The notes under the pieces: generated by a model | What the model saw: only the letters and a program-made list of their open reading frames with translations | Databases searched by the model: none | Told to the model about the DNA's origin: nothing | Source of the DNA: Acidimicrobiaceae bacterium | GTDB lineage: Bacteria > Actinomycetota > Acidimicrobiia > Acidimicrobiales > Aldehydirespiratoraceae | Length of the DNA: 17,577 nt | Direction of reading: 5' to 3' | NCBI GenBank assembly: GCA_009840695.1 | Contig: VXNG01000039.1 | Span: 1-17,577, forward strand | Made by a program: the position numbers and the translations under genes | In this document: in pieces, positions 1 to 6,616 of the stretch | How the letters are laid out: every line of letters starts with the position of its first letter | Numbering within the stretch: the first letter of the stretch is position 1

Positions 1-92
1 GAGCCCGGCTGGCGGAGGCGATGCGAGCCAACGGCGGGAACCACCACGACGCTGCGGAACGTCGAAACGACGAGGCAAGCAATCATGAGTGA
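1..92 (+). CDS. C-terminal end of an ECF RNA polymerase sigma factor (partial)
   Basis: The frame beginning at base 3 is open and reads ARLAEAMRANGG followed by a hydrophilic tail, ending at TGA 90-92. The motif RLAEAMR matches the end of the region-4 recognition helix tail common in ECF sigma factors, where a run like RARARLAEALR follows the helix-turn-helix. The gene overlaps the next start by 8 nt, which is typical of sigma/anti-sigma pairs that are translationally coupled. In M. tuberculosis the equivalent position before trxB is held by sigM followed by its anti-sigma gene, so a SigM-like identity is a reasonable inference. Only about 29 codons are visible, so the family call rests on this short motif and on context. 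Confidence 0.55.
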   Translation, partial: ARLAEAMRANGGNHHDAAERRNDEASNHE

Positions 93-1206
93 CGAACAAC
101 TCCGCGCAGACGAACTCGTCTCGGCCTATCTCGACGGTGAAGCAACCCCCGCGGAGATCGCCGAGGTCGAGCAGGACGACGTGCTGATGGCGCGGGTCGA
201 GCAGCTGCGATCGGTGCGCGACGCGGTGGCGGCGCCGGTTGCGCCCATGCCCGCGGAACTGCGGGACCAGATGATCGGCGCCGCGCTCGCAGCAGCCGAT
301 GCTGAGACCGCTCAACGACGCGAAGCCAGGATCGTTCCGATCCACCGGCGCCGCGAGACGCTGCTCGCGGTGGCCGCGGCGGCCGTCCTTCTCGCCGCCG
401 TCGTTAGCGCGGGCCTGATCGCCAGCAGGGGCGGCGACGAATCGGCTGATATGGCCGCGGCTCCAACCGAATCGGCTGAAGCGGCCGCGGCTCCAACCGA
501 GGTGGCTGCCGCCGACGCGGCCGAGCCAGCCGAAGAAGCAGCCATGGCCGAGGAGGAACCCATGGCCGAGGAGGAACCCATGGCCGAGGAGGAACCCATG
601 GCCGAGGAGGAACCCATGGCCGAGGCAGCACCGGCCCCTACGAGCACCGCTGCTTTCGTCGAGATGCCCGAAGAGGAACCCATGGCAGAGTTAGAGGCCG
701 CAATGGGTGCGGCCGAAACGGCGGACGACGCCGCAATTGCCGAGCTTGAGGCCGAGCTTGAGGCCGCCTCGGCCGCGGCTGAAGCCGCTGCGGCCGAGGC
801 GGAGTCGGCCATGGAAGCACCCGCGGAGGAAACCGCGGATACGCCGACGGCGAGCGCCGAAGAGGAACGGCGCACGGCCGACGAAGCAACCGGGCCGGTC
901 GTTGATCTGGGCGCGTTCGAGAACCTCGAGTCGCTCTTCGACAATGTCGCGGCGCGCTGGTCCGCCGCGCTCGAGGATGGAGCGACGGCGGACTCCGGGA
1001 TGTGCTCCGCGGCAGTGCAGAACAAGGTGCTCGAGTTGGATGTCGAGACAGGGCAACCGTTCGTCGCCACGGTCGGAGCTGAGGATCCTCTCATCTTCGA
1101 TGCCCGATTCGCTCGCAGAGCTGACGGCACCGCCATCATCATCTACGCGGCGCCGCCCAGTTGCGAGACCGGGACCTACGAACAGGACCAATCTGACGGT
1201 TCCTGA
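85..1206 (+). CDS. Membrane-anchored anti-sigma factor-like protein with Ala/Glu-rich repeat stalk
   Basis: The 373-residue protein has three parts. Residues 1-90 form a cytoplasmic region beginning ADELVSAYLDGEAT, the usual opening of anti-sigma domains, but without the HxxxCxxC zinc motif. Residues 93-115 form one strong hydrophobic helix. The rest would lie outside the membrane: an Ala/Glu-rich stalk (about 118-275) with tandem MAEEEP repeats, then a compact C-terminal domain (about 275-373) with just two cysteines, Cys307 and Cys360. The start at 85 is preceded by GAGG (72-75) and overlaps the sigma-factor end. The expected role is to hold the upstream ECF sigma factor at the membrane until a signal arrives; this is inferred from context and topology. 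The position matches Rv3912 (RsmA) in M. tuberculosis. The downstream trxB/trxA genes make redox sensing by the cysteine pair an untested idea. Confidence 0.7.
   Translation: MSDEQLRADELVSAYLDGEATPAEIAEVEQDDVLMARVEQLRSVRDAVAAPVAPMPAELRDQMIGAALAAADAETAQRREARIVPIHRRRETLLAVAAAAVLLAAVVSAGLIASRGGDESADMAAAPTESAEAAAAPTEVAAADAAEPAEEAAMAEEEPMAEEEPMAEEEPMAEEEPMAEAAPAPTSTAAFVEMPEEEPMAELEAAMGAAETADDAAIAELEAELEAASAAAEAAAAEAESAMEAPAEETADTPTASAEEERRTADEATGPVVDLGAFENLESLFDNVAARWSAALEDGATADSGMCSAAVQNKVLELDVETGQPFVATVGAEDPLIFDARFARRADGTAIIIYAAPPSCETGTYEQDQSDGS
544..615 (+). repeat. Four perfect 18-bp tandem repeats encoding MAEEEP
   Basis: The unit ATGGCCGAGGAGGAACCC occurs at 544-561, 562-579, 580-597 and 598-615. 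A truncated fifth copy (ATGGCCGAG) follows at 616, and a diverged partial copy (GAGGAACCCATGGCAGAG) lies at about 673-690. Copies are identical at the DNA level, so the array is recent or under homogenisation and probably varies in copy number between strains. It lengthens the acidic stalk of the anti-sigma-like protein without changing frame. Confidence 0.95.
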
Positions 1207-1224
1207 AGCAAGGCCTTCAGGAAC
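1199..1224 (+). terminator. 10-bp perfect stem-loop overlapping the anti-sigma stop codon
   Basis: GTTCCTGAAG (1199-1208) is followed by a six-base loop and its exact reverse complement CTTCAGGAAC (1215-1224). The TGA stop (1204-1206) lies inside the left arm. No T-run follows, so this would be a non-classical terminator of the kind often proposed in GC-rich actinobacteria, or an mRNA-stability element separating the sigma/anti-sigma pair from the downstream genes. Confidence 0.45.
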
Positions 1225-1270
1225 GAGCGCCGATATGTGTCCATTCGTTCGGCCTCTAGGCTGGACGTCC

Positions 1271-1702
1271 ATGGCCGATGCCGAGTCCACCCCCCGCGAC
1301 CGGCCCGCGTTGAGTCTCGGATCCGACGACTGGCCGGCAACTGTCGCCGACAAGATCGTCGAGGTCGTCGATGCAGTGCGGGTACAGACCACCGATCGGG
1401 CCGTGTTTGTGCTTCGGGCAGTCGTCTATTGCCTGGTGGCTGCGGTTGCGGCCGTCGCAGCGGTGGTGTTGCTCGCCATCGTCGCCGTGCGTCTGGCCGA
1501 CGCGTACCTGCCTATTGGTGCCGGAGTCGGTTCGGCCACATGGGCGGCCCACGGATTCATCGGGTTGCTCGTCTCGGTCATCGGACTCGGTGCCTGGCGA
1601 GCCCGGGCCGGATCGGCACGGCCCGTCTATGTCGCGTTGATCATCGACGCTCTGATCATCGTGGGCGTGGTGCTTTATGGTGTGATCGAGGCGGTGTCTT
1701 GA
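1271..1702 (+). CDS. Small membrane protein of unknown function with three predicted helices
   Basis: I do not recognise a named family. The 143-residue protein has a charged N-terminus (about 1-45) and three hydrophobic stretches: about 47-73 (an Ala/Val-rich run after FVLRAV), about 88-108, and about 116-141 (VALIIDALIIVGVVLYG). There is no signal peptide pattern and no catalytic motif. Start choice is uncertain: ATG 1271 is used, but an in-frame ATG at 1235 has a better upstream AGGA (1219-1222) and would add 12 residues. The gene sits between the anti-sigma-like gene and trxB, a position not occupied in the M. tuberculosis version of this cluster. A stem-loop precedes it. Coding potential is supported by the coherent hydrophobic pattern and GC-rich third positions. 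Confidence 0.65.
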   Translation: MADAESTPRDRPALSLGSDDWPATVADKIVEVVDAVRVQTTDRAVFVLRAVVYCLVAAVAAVAAVVLLAIVAVRLADAYLPIGAGVGSATWAAHGFIGLLVSVIGLGAWRARAGSARPVYVALIIDALIIVGVVLYGVIEAVS

Positions 1703-1758
1703 GACGCGACCACCGCTGGTGATCCGATACTCGAATGATGGAAGGAGCGTGGGAGGAG

Positions 1759-2772
1759 ATGAGCCTTGACGAGCGCGCCGGGCGCGAGGTGGAGGTGGCC
1801 ATCATCGGATCTGGCCCGGCCGGGCTCACCGCGGCCATATACGCGGCCCGGGCCAACCTCCACCCGGTGGTCCTGGAGGGCGAGCCAAGCTCGACGAGTG
1901 ATCAACCGGGCGGGCAGCTCATGCTCACCACCGACGTGGAGAACTACCCCGGATTCCCCGACGGTGTGATGGGGCCGGAACTGATGCAACGATTCCGCGA
2001 CCAAGCGGTCCGTTTCGGCGCCCAGATCCACACGGTGAAGGCCTCCCGGGTGGACTTCGCGGAGCAGCCCTACGGCATCTGGACCGGCGATGCCACTGCT
2101 ACGGATCCGACTCTGAGGGCCTGGACCGTGATCGTGTCGACCGGAGCGCAGTCGATCATGCTGGGCCTCGACCGCGAGATCGAGTTGGTCGGGCACGGGC
2201 TTTCGACCTGCGCCACCTGCGACGGATTCTTCTTCCGCGACCAGCACATCGCAGTGGTCGGAGGGGGCGACTCGGCGATGGAGGAATCGACTTTCCTCAC
2301 CCGATTCGCGTCACGAGTCACCATCATTCACCGGCGCGACGCTCTGCGGGCATCCAAGATCATGCAACAGCGCGCCTTCGACAACGAACGAATCGACTTC
2401 ATGTGGAACACCGTCGTGGAGGAGTATCTGGGCGAGCATGCTCTCACCGGTTTGCGGATCCGCGACACCAAGACCGGAGACACGTCGGTCCTGGACGTGA
2501 CGGGTTGCTTCATCGCCATCGGTCACCGGCCCAACACGGACCTCTTCGTGGGCCAGCTGGAGACGAAGGAGAACGGCTATCTCGTTACTGAGCCGAACTC
2601 CACCAGGACCGCGGTTGAAGGCGTGTTCGCCTGCGGAGACGTGCAGGACGACTACTACCGTCAGGCCGTCACGGCCGCAGGGACAGGATGCATGGCCGCG
2701 ATCGAAGCCGAGAGGTATCTAGAGAGCCTCCACTCCCGCGTGGGGTCGGTGAGTCGGGGCGCCTCCAAGTAG
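1759..2772 (+). CDS. trxB: Thioredoxin-disulfide reductase
   Basis: This FAD/NADPH enzyme reduces oxidised thioredoxin in the cytoplasm. Counting from ATG 1759 (337 residues), the FAD-binding GSGPAG lies at about residues 17-22, the redox-active CATC at 151-154 (followed by DG, as in the low-molecular-weight class), the NADPH-binding GGGDSAMEE at 168-176, and the second FAD motif GVFACGDVQ near the C-terminus. Length fits the family (310-340 residues). In-frame ATGs at 1735 and 1738 lack a ribosome site; ATG 1759 has GAAGGAG at 1741-1747, 11 nt upstream, and gives the usual short lead before the first glycine motif, so I prefer it. The gene lies 77 nt before trxA, and the two proteins are direct redox partners. 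Confidence 0.96.
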   Translation: MSLDERAGREVEVAIIGSGPAGLTAAIYAARANLHPVVLEGEPSSTSDQPGGQLMLTTDVENYPGFPDGVMGPELMQRFRDQAVRFGAQIHTVKASRVDFAEQPYGIWTGDATATDPTLRAWTVIVSTGAQSIMLGLDREIELVGHGLSTCATCDGFFFRDQHIAVVGGGDSAMEESTFLTRFASRVTIIHRRDALRASKIMQQRAFDNERIDFMWNTVVEEYLGEHALTGLRIRDTKTGDTSVLDVTGCFIAIGHRPNTDLFVGQLETKENGYLVTEPNSTRTAVEGVFACGDVQDDYYRQAVTAAGTGCMAAIEAERYLESLHSRVGSVSRGASK

Positions 2773-2849
2773 GGTGGCCGAGCCAGGACTGCTACGCGAC
2801 AGCCAGTGATCCGTCCTCGACGATGCACGAGAAGAAAAGGGGACAAACC

Positions 2850-3176
2850 GTGTCAGGACCAACCATCACCCTAAGCGCAACGACATTCGACGAAGAGATC
2901 AACGGCTCATCAACTCCCATCCTCGTGGACTTCTGGGCCGAATGGTGCGGACCGTGCAAGATGATCGCGCCGATTCTCGAAGAGATCGCCGCCGAGCAGC
3001 AAGGCAAGCTGACGGTGGCCAAGCTCAACGTGGACGATGCCCCCGACATCGCCCGCCGGTTCGGAGTCATGAGCATCCCGACCATGATTCTCTTCGACGG
3101 CGGAGAGCCCGCCAAGCGAGTCGTGGGAGCCAAGCCGAAGGCAGCTCTGCTGGACGATCTCGCGGAGTATCTCTAA
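2850..3176 (+). CDS. trxA: Thioredoxin
   Basis: A 108-residue classical thioredoxin, the small dithiol carrier reduced by TrxB. The active site WCGPC has its tryptophan at residue 32 and cysteines at 33 and 36, matching the E. coli positions. The cis-proline loop motif SIPTMILF and the preceding strand VDFWAEWCGPCK are intact. The start is GTG 2850, chosen because AGGGGA (2838-2843) lies 6 nt upstream and the length is canonical. An in-frame ATG at 2823 would add nine charged residues not expected for the family. The TAA stop (3174-3176) abuts or overlaps the next coding frame, implying tight coupling to the CwlM-like gene. Confidence 0.96.
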   Translation: MSGPTITLSATTFDEEINGSSTPILVDFWAEWCGPCKMIAPILEEIAAEQQGKLTVAKLNVDDAPDIARRFGVMSIPTMILFDGGEPAKRVVGAKPKAALLDDLAEYL

Positions 3177-4153
3177 TCGCGCCTCACGGCCTACCGCTGC
3201 GTCGCGGCGACGCCGGTGACGCTGTTCGCGACCTCCAACGCCGGCTGGCGCTGATTGGTTACGCCATCGACGGGGAGTCGCAGGAGTTCGGCACCGAGAC
3301 TGAGGCTTCGCTGCGCCGCTTTCAGAGCGACCGTGGCCTGGTGGTTGACGGGATCTGCGGTCCCCAGTCCTGGAATGCCCTCGTGGAGGCCGACCATCGC
3401 CTCGGTGATCGGCTCCTCTACTACCGCGACCCGATGATGCGGGGCGATGACGTGGCGGATCTCCAGCGCAGGCTCGGTCAACTCGGCTTCGACCCACACT
3501 GGGTCGACGGCATCCTCGGCCCCCGGACCCACAGGGCAATCCAGCAGTTCCAGCAGAACGTGGGTCTTGCTGACGATGGCCTGGTCGGCCGTTCCACCAT
3601 CGACGCACTGAACAGGCTTACTAGGCGGACCACCAGCGGTGTGACGATTGCTGAGGTACGTGAGCACGAGCGGCTCCGCCACCAGCCGAACCGGGTGGAA
3701 GGCAGGCGGATAGTGGTGGGAGACACAGGCGACCTGCCCGTGATCGTTCAGGCCGTCGCGCGTCGCCTGCGACAACTCGGAGCTGACGTCTTGTCGTTCA
3801 GCACTCCCGACCTCAGCCACCAGGCTCGCATCTCCAACCAGTGGAACGGCGAAATATACCTGGGCGTGATGCTGGCAATCGACAACTTCGGTGTCTCGTA
3901 CTTCGCCATGAGCGGATTCGAGTCGGTCGGGGGTCGGGCTCTAGCCCAGCGTTGCTCGACGGCGCTTGAACCCCTGCTGGCTGAACCGGCCCCGACAAGG
4001 GCGATGCGACTGTCTATTCTCCGAGAGACCAAGATGCCGGCCGTGTGGTGCCGGATCGGACCTGGAGACATCGTGGTGCCTCGGGCCCCTCACATTGCCC
4101 GAGCCCTCACCGATGCGATAACCGACTGGTGCCTCGACCCAGGTTTACAATGA
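3176..4153 (+). CDS. cwlM: CwlM-like protein: two peptidoglycan-binding domains plus a degenerate amidase domain
   Basis: About 325 residues. Two PG_binding_1 repeats are clear: one with LRRGDAGDAVRDLQRRL and VVDGICGPQS, the second with MRGDDVADLQRRLGQLGF and VDGILGPRTHRAIQQFQ. A C-terminal region resembles amidase_3 in outline (RRIVVGDTGD at its start, ETKMPAVWCRIGPGD near its end). The zinc-ligand elements DPGHGG, the following glutamate and SIHxN are not visible, so hydrolase activity is unlikely. There is no signal peptide, which fits a cytoplasmic role. M. tuberculosis CwlM, also downstream of trxB/trxA, is known as a cytoplasmic regulator of MurA; a similar role here is inference. No ATG, GTG or TTG occurs in frame between about 2956 and the interior of the first domain. 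The drawn start is ATC 3176, overlapping the trxA stop, with GGAG at 3164-3167; CTG 3197 is an alternative. Confidence 0.8.
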   Translation: MAPHGLPLRRGDAGDAVRDLQRRLALIGYAIDGESQEFGTETEASLRRFQSDRGLVVDGICGPQSWNALVEADHRLGDRLLYYRDPMMRGDDVADLQRRLGQLGFDPHWVDGILGPRTHRAIQQFQQNVGLADDGLVGRSTIDALNRLTRRTTSGVTIAEVREHERLRHQPNRVEGRRIVVGDTGDLPVIVQAVARRLRQLGADVLSFSTPDLSHQARISNQWNGEIYLGVMLAIDNFGVSYFAMSGFESVGGRALAQRCSTALEPLLAEPAPTRAMRLSILRETKMPAVWCRIGPGDIVVPRAPHIARALTDAITDWCLDPGLQ

Positions 4154-4188
4154 AATACTCTGAAATACGGCTAGCGGGTAGTCTTCGA

Positions 4189-5058
4189 TCAGATGATCAG
4201 GCGGTAGATCCGCTCCAGATCGGAGAGCCCGCTGAACTGGATTGTGATCCTGCCCCTGCTCTTGCCCAACTTCACCGAGACCCGCGTATCAAGTCTGGTC
4301 GAGAGAAGATCCTCGAGTTCGAGGATTCCGGCCTTGACTTCATCGGCGGTGGGTTCTGAATCATCGCCGGGGTCTGGCGTTGCGTCCTGCGCTGACGCCG
4401 CATGGATCTCAGCAGCCCGGCGCTCCGTCTCCCGTACCGTCAAACCGTCTCGAACGATCTCCTCGGCCAAGGCCTGCTGAGCTGACTCGTCCTCAAAAGT
4501 CAGCAGTGCTCGACCATGCCCGGCGGAGAGCTGGCCCTCAACCACAAGGCGTTGTACCGCGGGGACTAGGTTCAGAAGCCTCACGGTGTTCGCCACCGCG
4601 GAGCGGGACCGGCCGACTCGAGCGGCAACATCCTCCTGGGTCAAACCGAAGTCGTCCATCAACTGGCGATAGCCGGCCGCTTCTTCAAGGGCATTCAAGT
4701 CCTGGCGATGCACGTTCTCGACGACAGCAGCCTCCAGCGCTCCTTTATCGTCCGCATCGCGTACCAGGGCAGGGACATTGCGCAGGCCGGCTCGCTGTGC
4801 AGCTCGCCACCGGCGCTCGCCTGCAATAATTTCATATCCTTCCAATGCTTTCCGTACAATAACCGGCTGCACCACCCCTACCTCAGCTATTGAGGCGGCC
4901 AGCGACACAAGCATCTCCTCATCGAAGTGCTCCCTCGGCTGGTAGGGATTCGGAACGATGTGACTGATGTCGATCTCCTGAAAGGCCGGCTCCTCGGGAT
5001 CCGGATCAGTCGGGATCAGAGCTCCCAGCCCCTTCCCAAGACCACTACGCCGTGCCAC
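4189..5058 (-). CDS. parB: Chromosome-partitioning protein ParB (CTP-dependent clamp)
   Basis: A 289-residue ParB/Spo0J protein that loads at parS and spreads to form the segregation complex with ParA. Visible features in order: the N-terminal RRSGLGKGLGALI; the CTP-binding region with GERRWR at residues 80-85; the box ENVHRQDLN at 114-122; a helix-turn-helix at about 139-164 (LTQEDVAARVGRSRSAVAN); an acidic linker at about 220-240; and a C-terminal dimerisation domain ending YRLII. The start is GTG 5058, with AAGGAGG (plus-strand 5065-5071) 6 nt upstream. The open frame continues to 5253 but upstream residues do not resemble ParB. It overlaps the end of parA by 14 nt. It converges on the cwlM-like gene, with only 35 nt between them. 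Confidence 0.96.
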   Translation of the reverse strand: MARRSGLGKGLGALIPTDPDPEEPAFQEIDISHIVPNPYQPREHFDEEMLVSLAASIAEVGVVQPVIVRKALEGYEIIAGERRWRAAQRAGLRNVPALVRDADDKGALEAAVVENVHRQDLNALEEAAGYRQLMDDFGLTQEDVAARVGRSRSAVANTVRLLNLVPAVQRLVVEGQLSAGHGRALLTFEDESAQQALAEEIVRDGLTVRETERRAAEIHAASAQDATPDPGDDSEPTADEVKAGILELEDLLSTRLDTRVSVKLGKSRGRITIQFSGLSDLERIYRLII

Positions 5059-5833
5059 GGAGCACCTCCTTTGCCAAGTCGCGGAATGCTCTTGCGCCCT
5101 TGGATGACGAATCGTAGAGAATGATCGGCTGACCGAACGACGGCGCCTCGCTGAGCCGGACGGTGCGCGGCACAACCTGCCAGCAAACCTTGTCCCCATA
5201 GTGCGCTCGAACCTCTCGAGCGACATCCCGTGAGAGGTTCGTACGAGCGTCATACATGGTGAGGACGAGCTTGGTCAACTCCAAGCGGGGGTTGAGACTA
5301 CGTTGCACCATTCCTATGTTCTTGACAAGCTGAGTCAACCCCTCGAGCGCAAAATACTCAGTCTGTACTGGCACAATGACCTCGTCAGCCGCGGTCAGGC
5401 CATTGATCGTCAGTAATCCGAGCGAGGGCGGGCAGTCGATCATGACGAGGTCGTAACCCGCGAGCGCTTCAGACATGGCGTCTCGGAGTCTCCGTTCCCG
5501 GCTAAGGGCCGGCACCAGCTCGATTTCCGCACCGGCAAGATCAAGATTGGAGGGTGCGATGTGTAGTCCCTTGATCATTGTCGGCTCAATGATCTCTTCA
5601 AGCTCGACACTTTGGAGCAAGACGTCGTAGATCGATCCACCGAGATTCCGTGGATCCAGTCCCACGCCGGTAGTCGCATTCGCCTGAGGATCGAGATCGA
5701 CGATGAGCGTCTTGAGCTGCTTCTCAGCAAAGCACGCCGAGAGGTTCACGGTCGCGGTCGTCTTCCCCACACCGCCCTTCTGGTTGGCGACTGCGAACAC
5801 CCGGGCGCGGCTTCTGTCAGCTTGTCCCTTCAT
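5045..5833 (-). CDS. parA: Chromosome-partitioning ATPase ParA (Soj)
   Basis: A 262-residue deviant-Walker ATPase of the ParA/MinD family that works with ParB to separate newly replicated origins. The deviant Walker A KGGVGKTT spans residues 19-26, the switch region VDLDPQAN follows at about 44-51, and the Walker B-type strand DLVMIDCPPS lies further on. Start ATG 5833 gives the standard Soj length with a GAGG at moderate spacing. An alternative ATG at 5908 would add 25 residues but has GAGGG pressed against it. The 3' end overlaps parB by 14 nt, so the two are one translational unit. The parS site lies 83 bp upstream of this start. Confidence 0.96.
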   Translation of the reverse strand: MKGQADRSRARVFAVANQKGGVGKTTATVNLSACFAEKQLKTLIVDLDPQANATTGVGLDPRNLGGSIYDVLLQSVELEEIIEPTMIKGLHIAPSNLDLAGAEIELVPALSRERRLRDAMSEALAGYDLVMIDCPPSLGLLTINGLTAADEVIVPVQTEYFALEGLTQLVKNIGMVQRSLNPRLELTKLVLTMYDARTNLSRDVAREVRAHYGDKVCWQVVPRTVRLSEAPSFGQPIILYDSSSKGARAFRDLAKEVLRGTA

Positions 5834-5915
5834 GCCCACGACCTCGGCTCCCTGTGCTCGCAGAGACTTCTCGGTACGGTTCCATACCGCCTTGGTGAAG
5901 TCAAGCATCCCTCAC

Positions 5916-5931
5916 GTTTCACGTGAAACAT
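5916..5931. promoter_or_regulatory. parS centromere site (ParB-binding palindrome)
   Basis: The plus strand reads CGTTTCACGTGAAACA, which differs from the consensus parS TGTTTCACGTGAAACA only at the first base; the central 14-bp palindrome GTTTCACGTGAAAC is perfect. It lies in the 114-bp gap between rsmG and parA, where parS sites are commonly found. No second copy of the palindrome was seen elsewhere in the window. Confidence 0.92.
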
Positions 5932-5947
5932 CTCGCTTCGAAAGTGT

Positions 5948-6616
5948 CTAGCCAAGCGGAGAGCGATTCCGAGCCGGCCGGCGGCGGGGAACCCCTGGAG
6001 GAATCGGTCCTGATCGCGTGACGGCAAGATAGCTGCCGTACGGTGTCGTCCAACCCCCCGATATCTCACAGCCCATCCGCGTCGCCAGCGGCATCCGCTG
6101 CCAATGTTGCGCAGTTGACGCAGAAACGGAGACAACAAGCGAGCCGCTTGCCTTCAACAGCGGTAAGGCGCATTCTGCCAGTTCTGGGACGGGGCCAAAT
6201 GAGCGCGCCACCGCCCCATCAAACCCTCCCCGACCTTCCCCGCGAGCCATCTCATCCACAAGGGCATGCTCCACCGTCACCCGCTCCGTGAGCCCCGCCG
6301 CAACCACCGCTCGCCGCGCCATCTCGCACCGTCGATCCCGCGCGTCTACCAGACACCAGCGAGAGCCCGGTAGCTCCAGCGCTAGGAGCACCCCCAATAC
6401 TCCTGCCCCAGTCCCACAGTCCACGAACTGTCCCTCGGGCAGTTGCCGCCATTCGTCCAGGATGTAGCCACCGGCGTGCAAACGCAGAGCTTCGATCGAG
6501 GTGCTTCCCATGACACCGGCAGCTCGCGCCGGCGACCACGATCGATCCAGCCGCTCCAGAAGTGCTGGATCTATCTCAGCTAGCGAACGGCCCGGCGTCA
6601 CATGCTCACTCGGCAA
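5948..6616 (-). CDS. rsmG: 16S rRNA (guanine527-N7)-methyltransferase RsmG (GidB)
   Basis: The 222-residue protein carries the SAM-binding glycine motif VDCGTGAGVLGVLLA, followed by the acidic strand LVDARDRRCEMARRAV that contacts the cofactor ribose, and later GAVARSFGPVPEL and the PLLKASGSLVVS strand, all in the RsmG order. It is expected to methylate G527 of 16S rRNA; loss of the enzyme is known to give low-level streptomycin resistance in several bacteria. The motif differs slightly from the common VDLGSGGGFPG, so this is a diverged member. The drawn start is TTG 6616, overlapping the jag end by 11 nt; GTG 6601 would shorten it by five residues. Synteny between jag and parA supports the call. 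Confidence 0.88.
   Translation of the reverse strand: MPSEHVTPGRSLAEIDPALLERLDRSWSPARAAGVMGSTSIEALRLHAGGYILDEWRQLPEGQFVDCGTGAGVLGVLLALELPGSRWCLVDARDRRCEMARRAVVAAGLTERVTVEHALVDEMARGEGRGGFDGAVARSFGPVPELAECALPLLKASGSLVVSVSASTAQHWQRMPLATRMGCEISGGWTTPYGSYLAVTRSGPIPPGVPRRRPARNRSPLG

Noticed and set aside
312..1142. Long Ala/Ser-rich minus-strand open frame opposite the anti-sigma gene
   Set aside because: It mirrors the GC-rich Ala/Glu codons and repeats of the plus-strand gene, has no recognisable domain, and the plus gene has a clear membrane helix and sigma-factor context.
2942..3175. Extension of the cwlM-like frame upstream into trxA from ATG 2942
   Set aside because: The added residues are an Arg-rich out-of-frame reading of the thioredoxin gene, and no ribosome site is apparent.
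3160..3180. Programmed -1 frameshift fusing thioredoxin to the CwlM-like protein
   Set aside because: The sequence GTATCTCTAATC contains no slippery heptamer of the X-XXY-YYZ type, and I see no downstream stimulatory structure.
4151..4168. TGAAATAC direct repeat at the end of the cwlM-like gene
   Set aside because: Only 8 bp twice, with no further copies or symmetry; probably chance.
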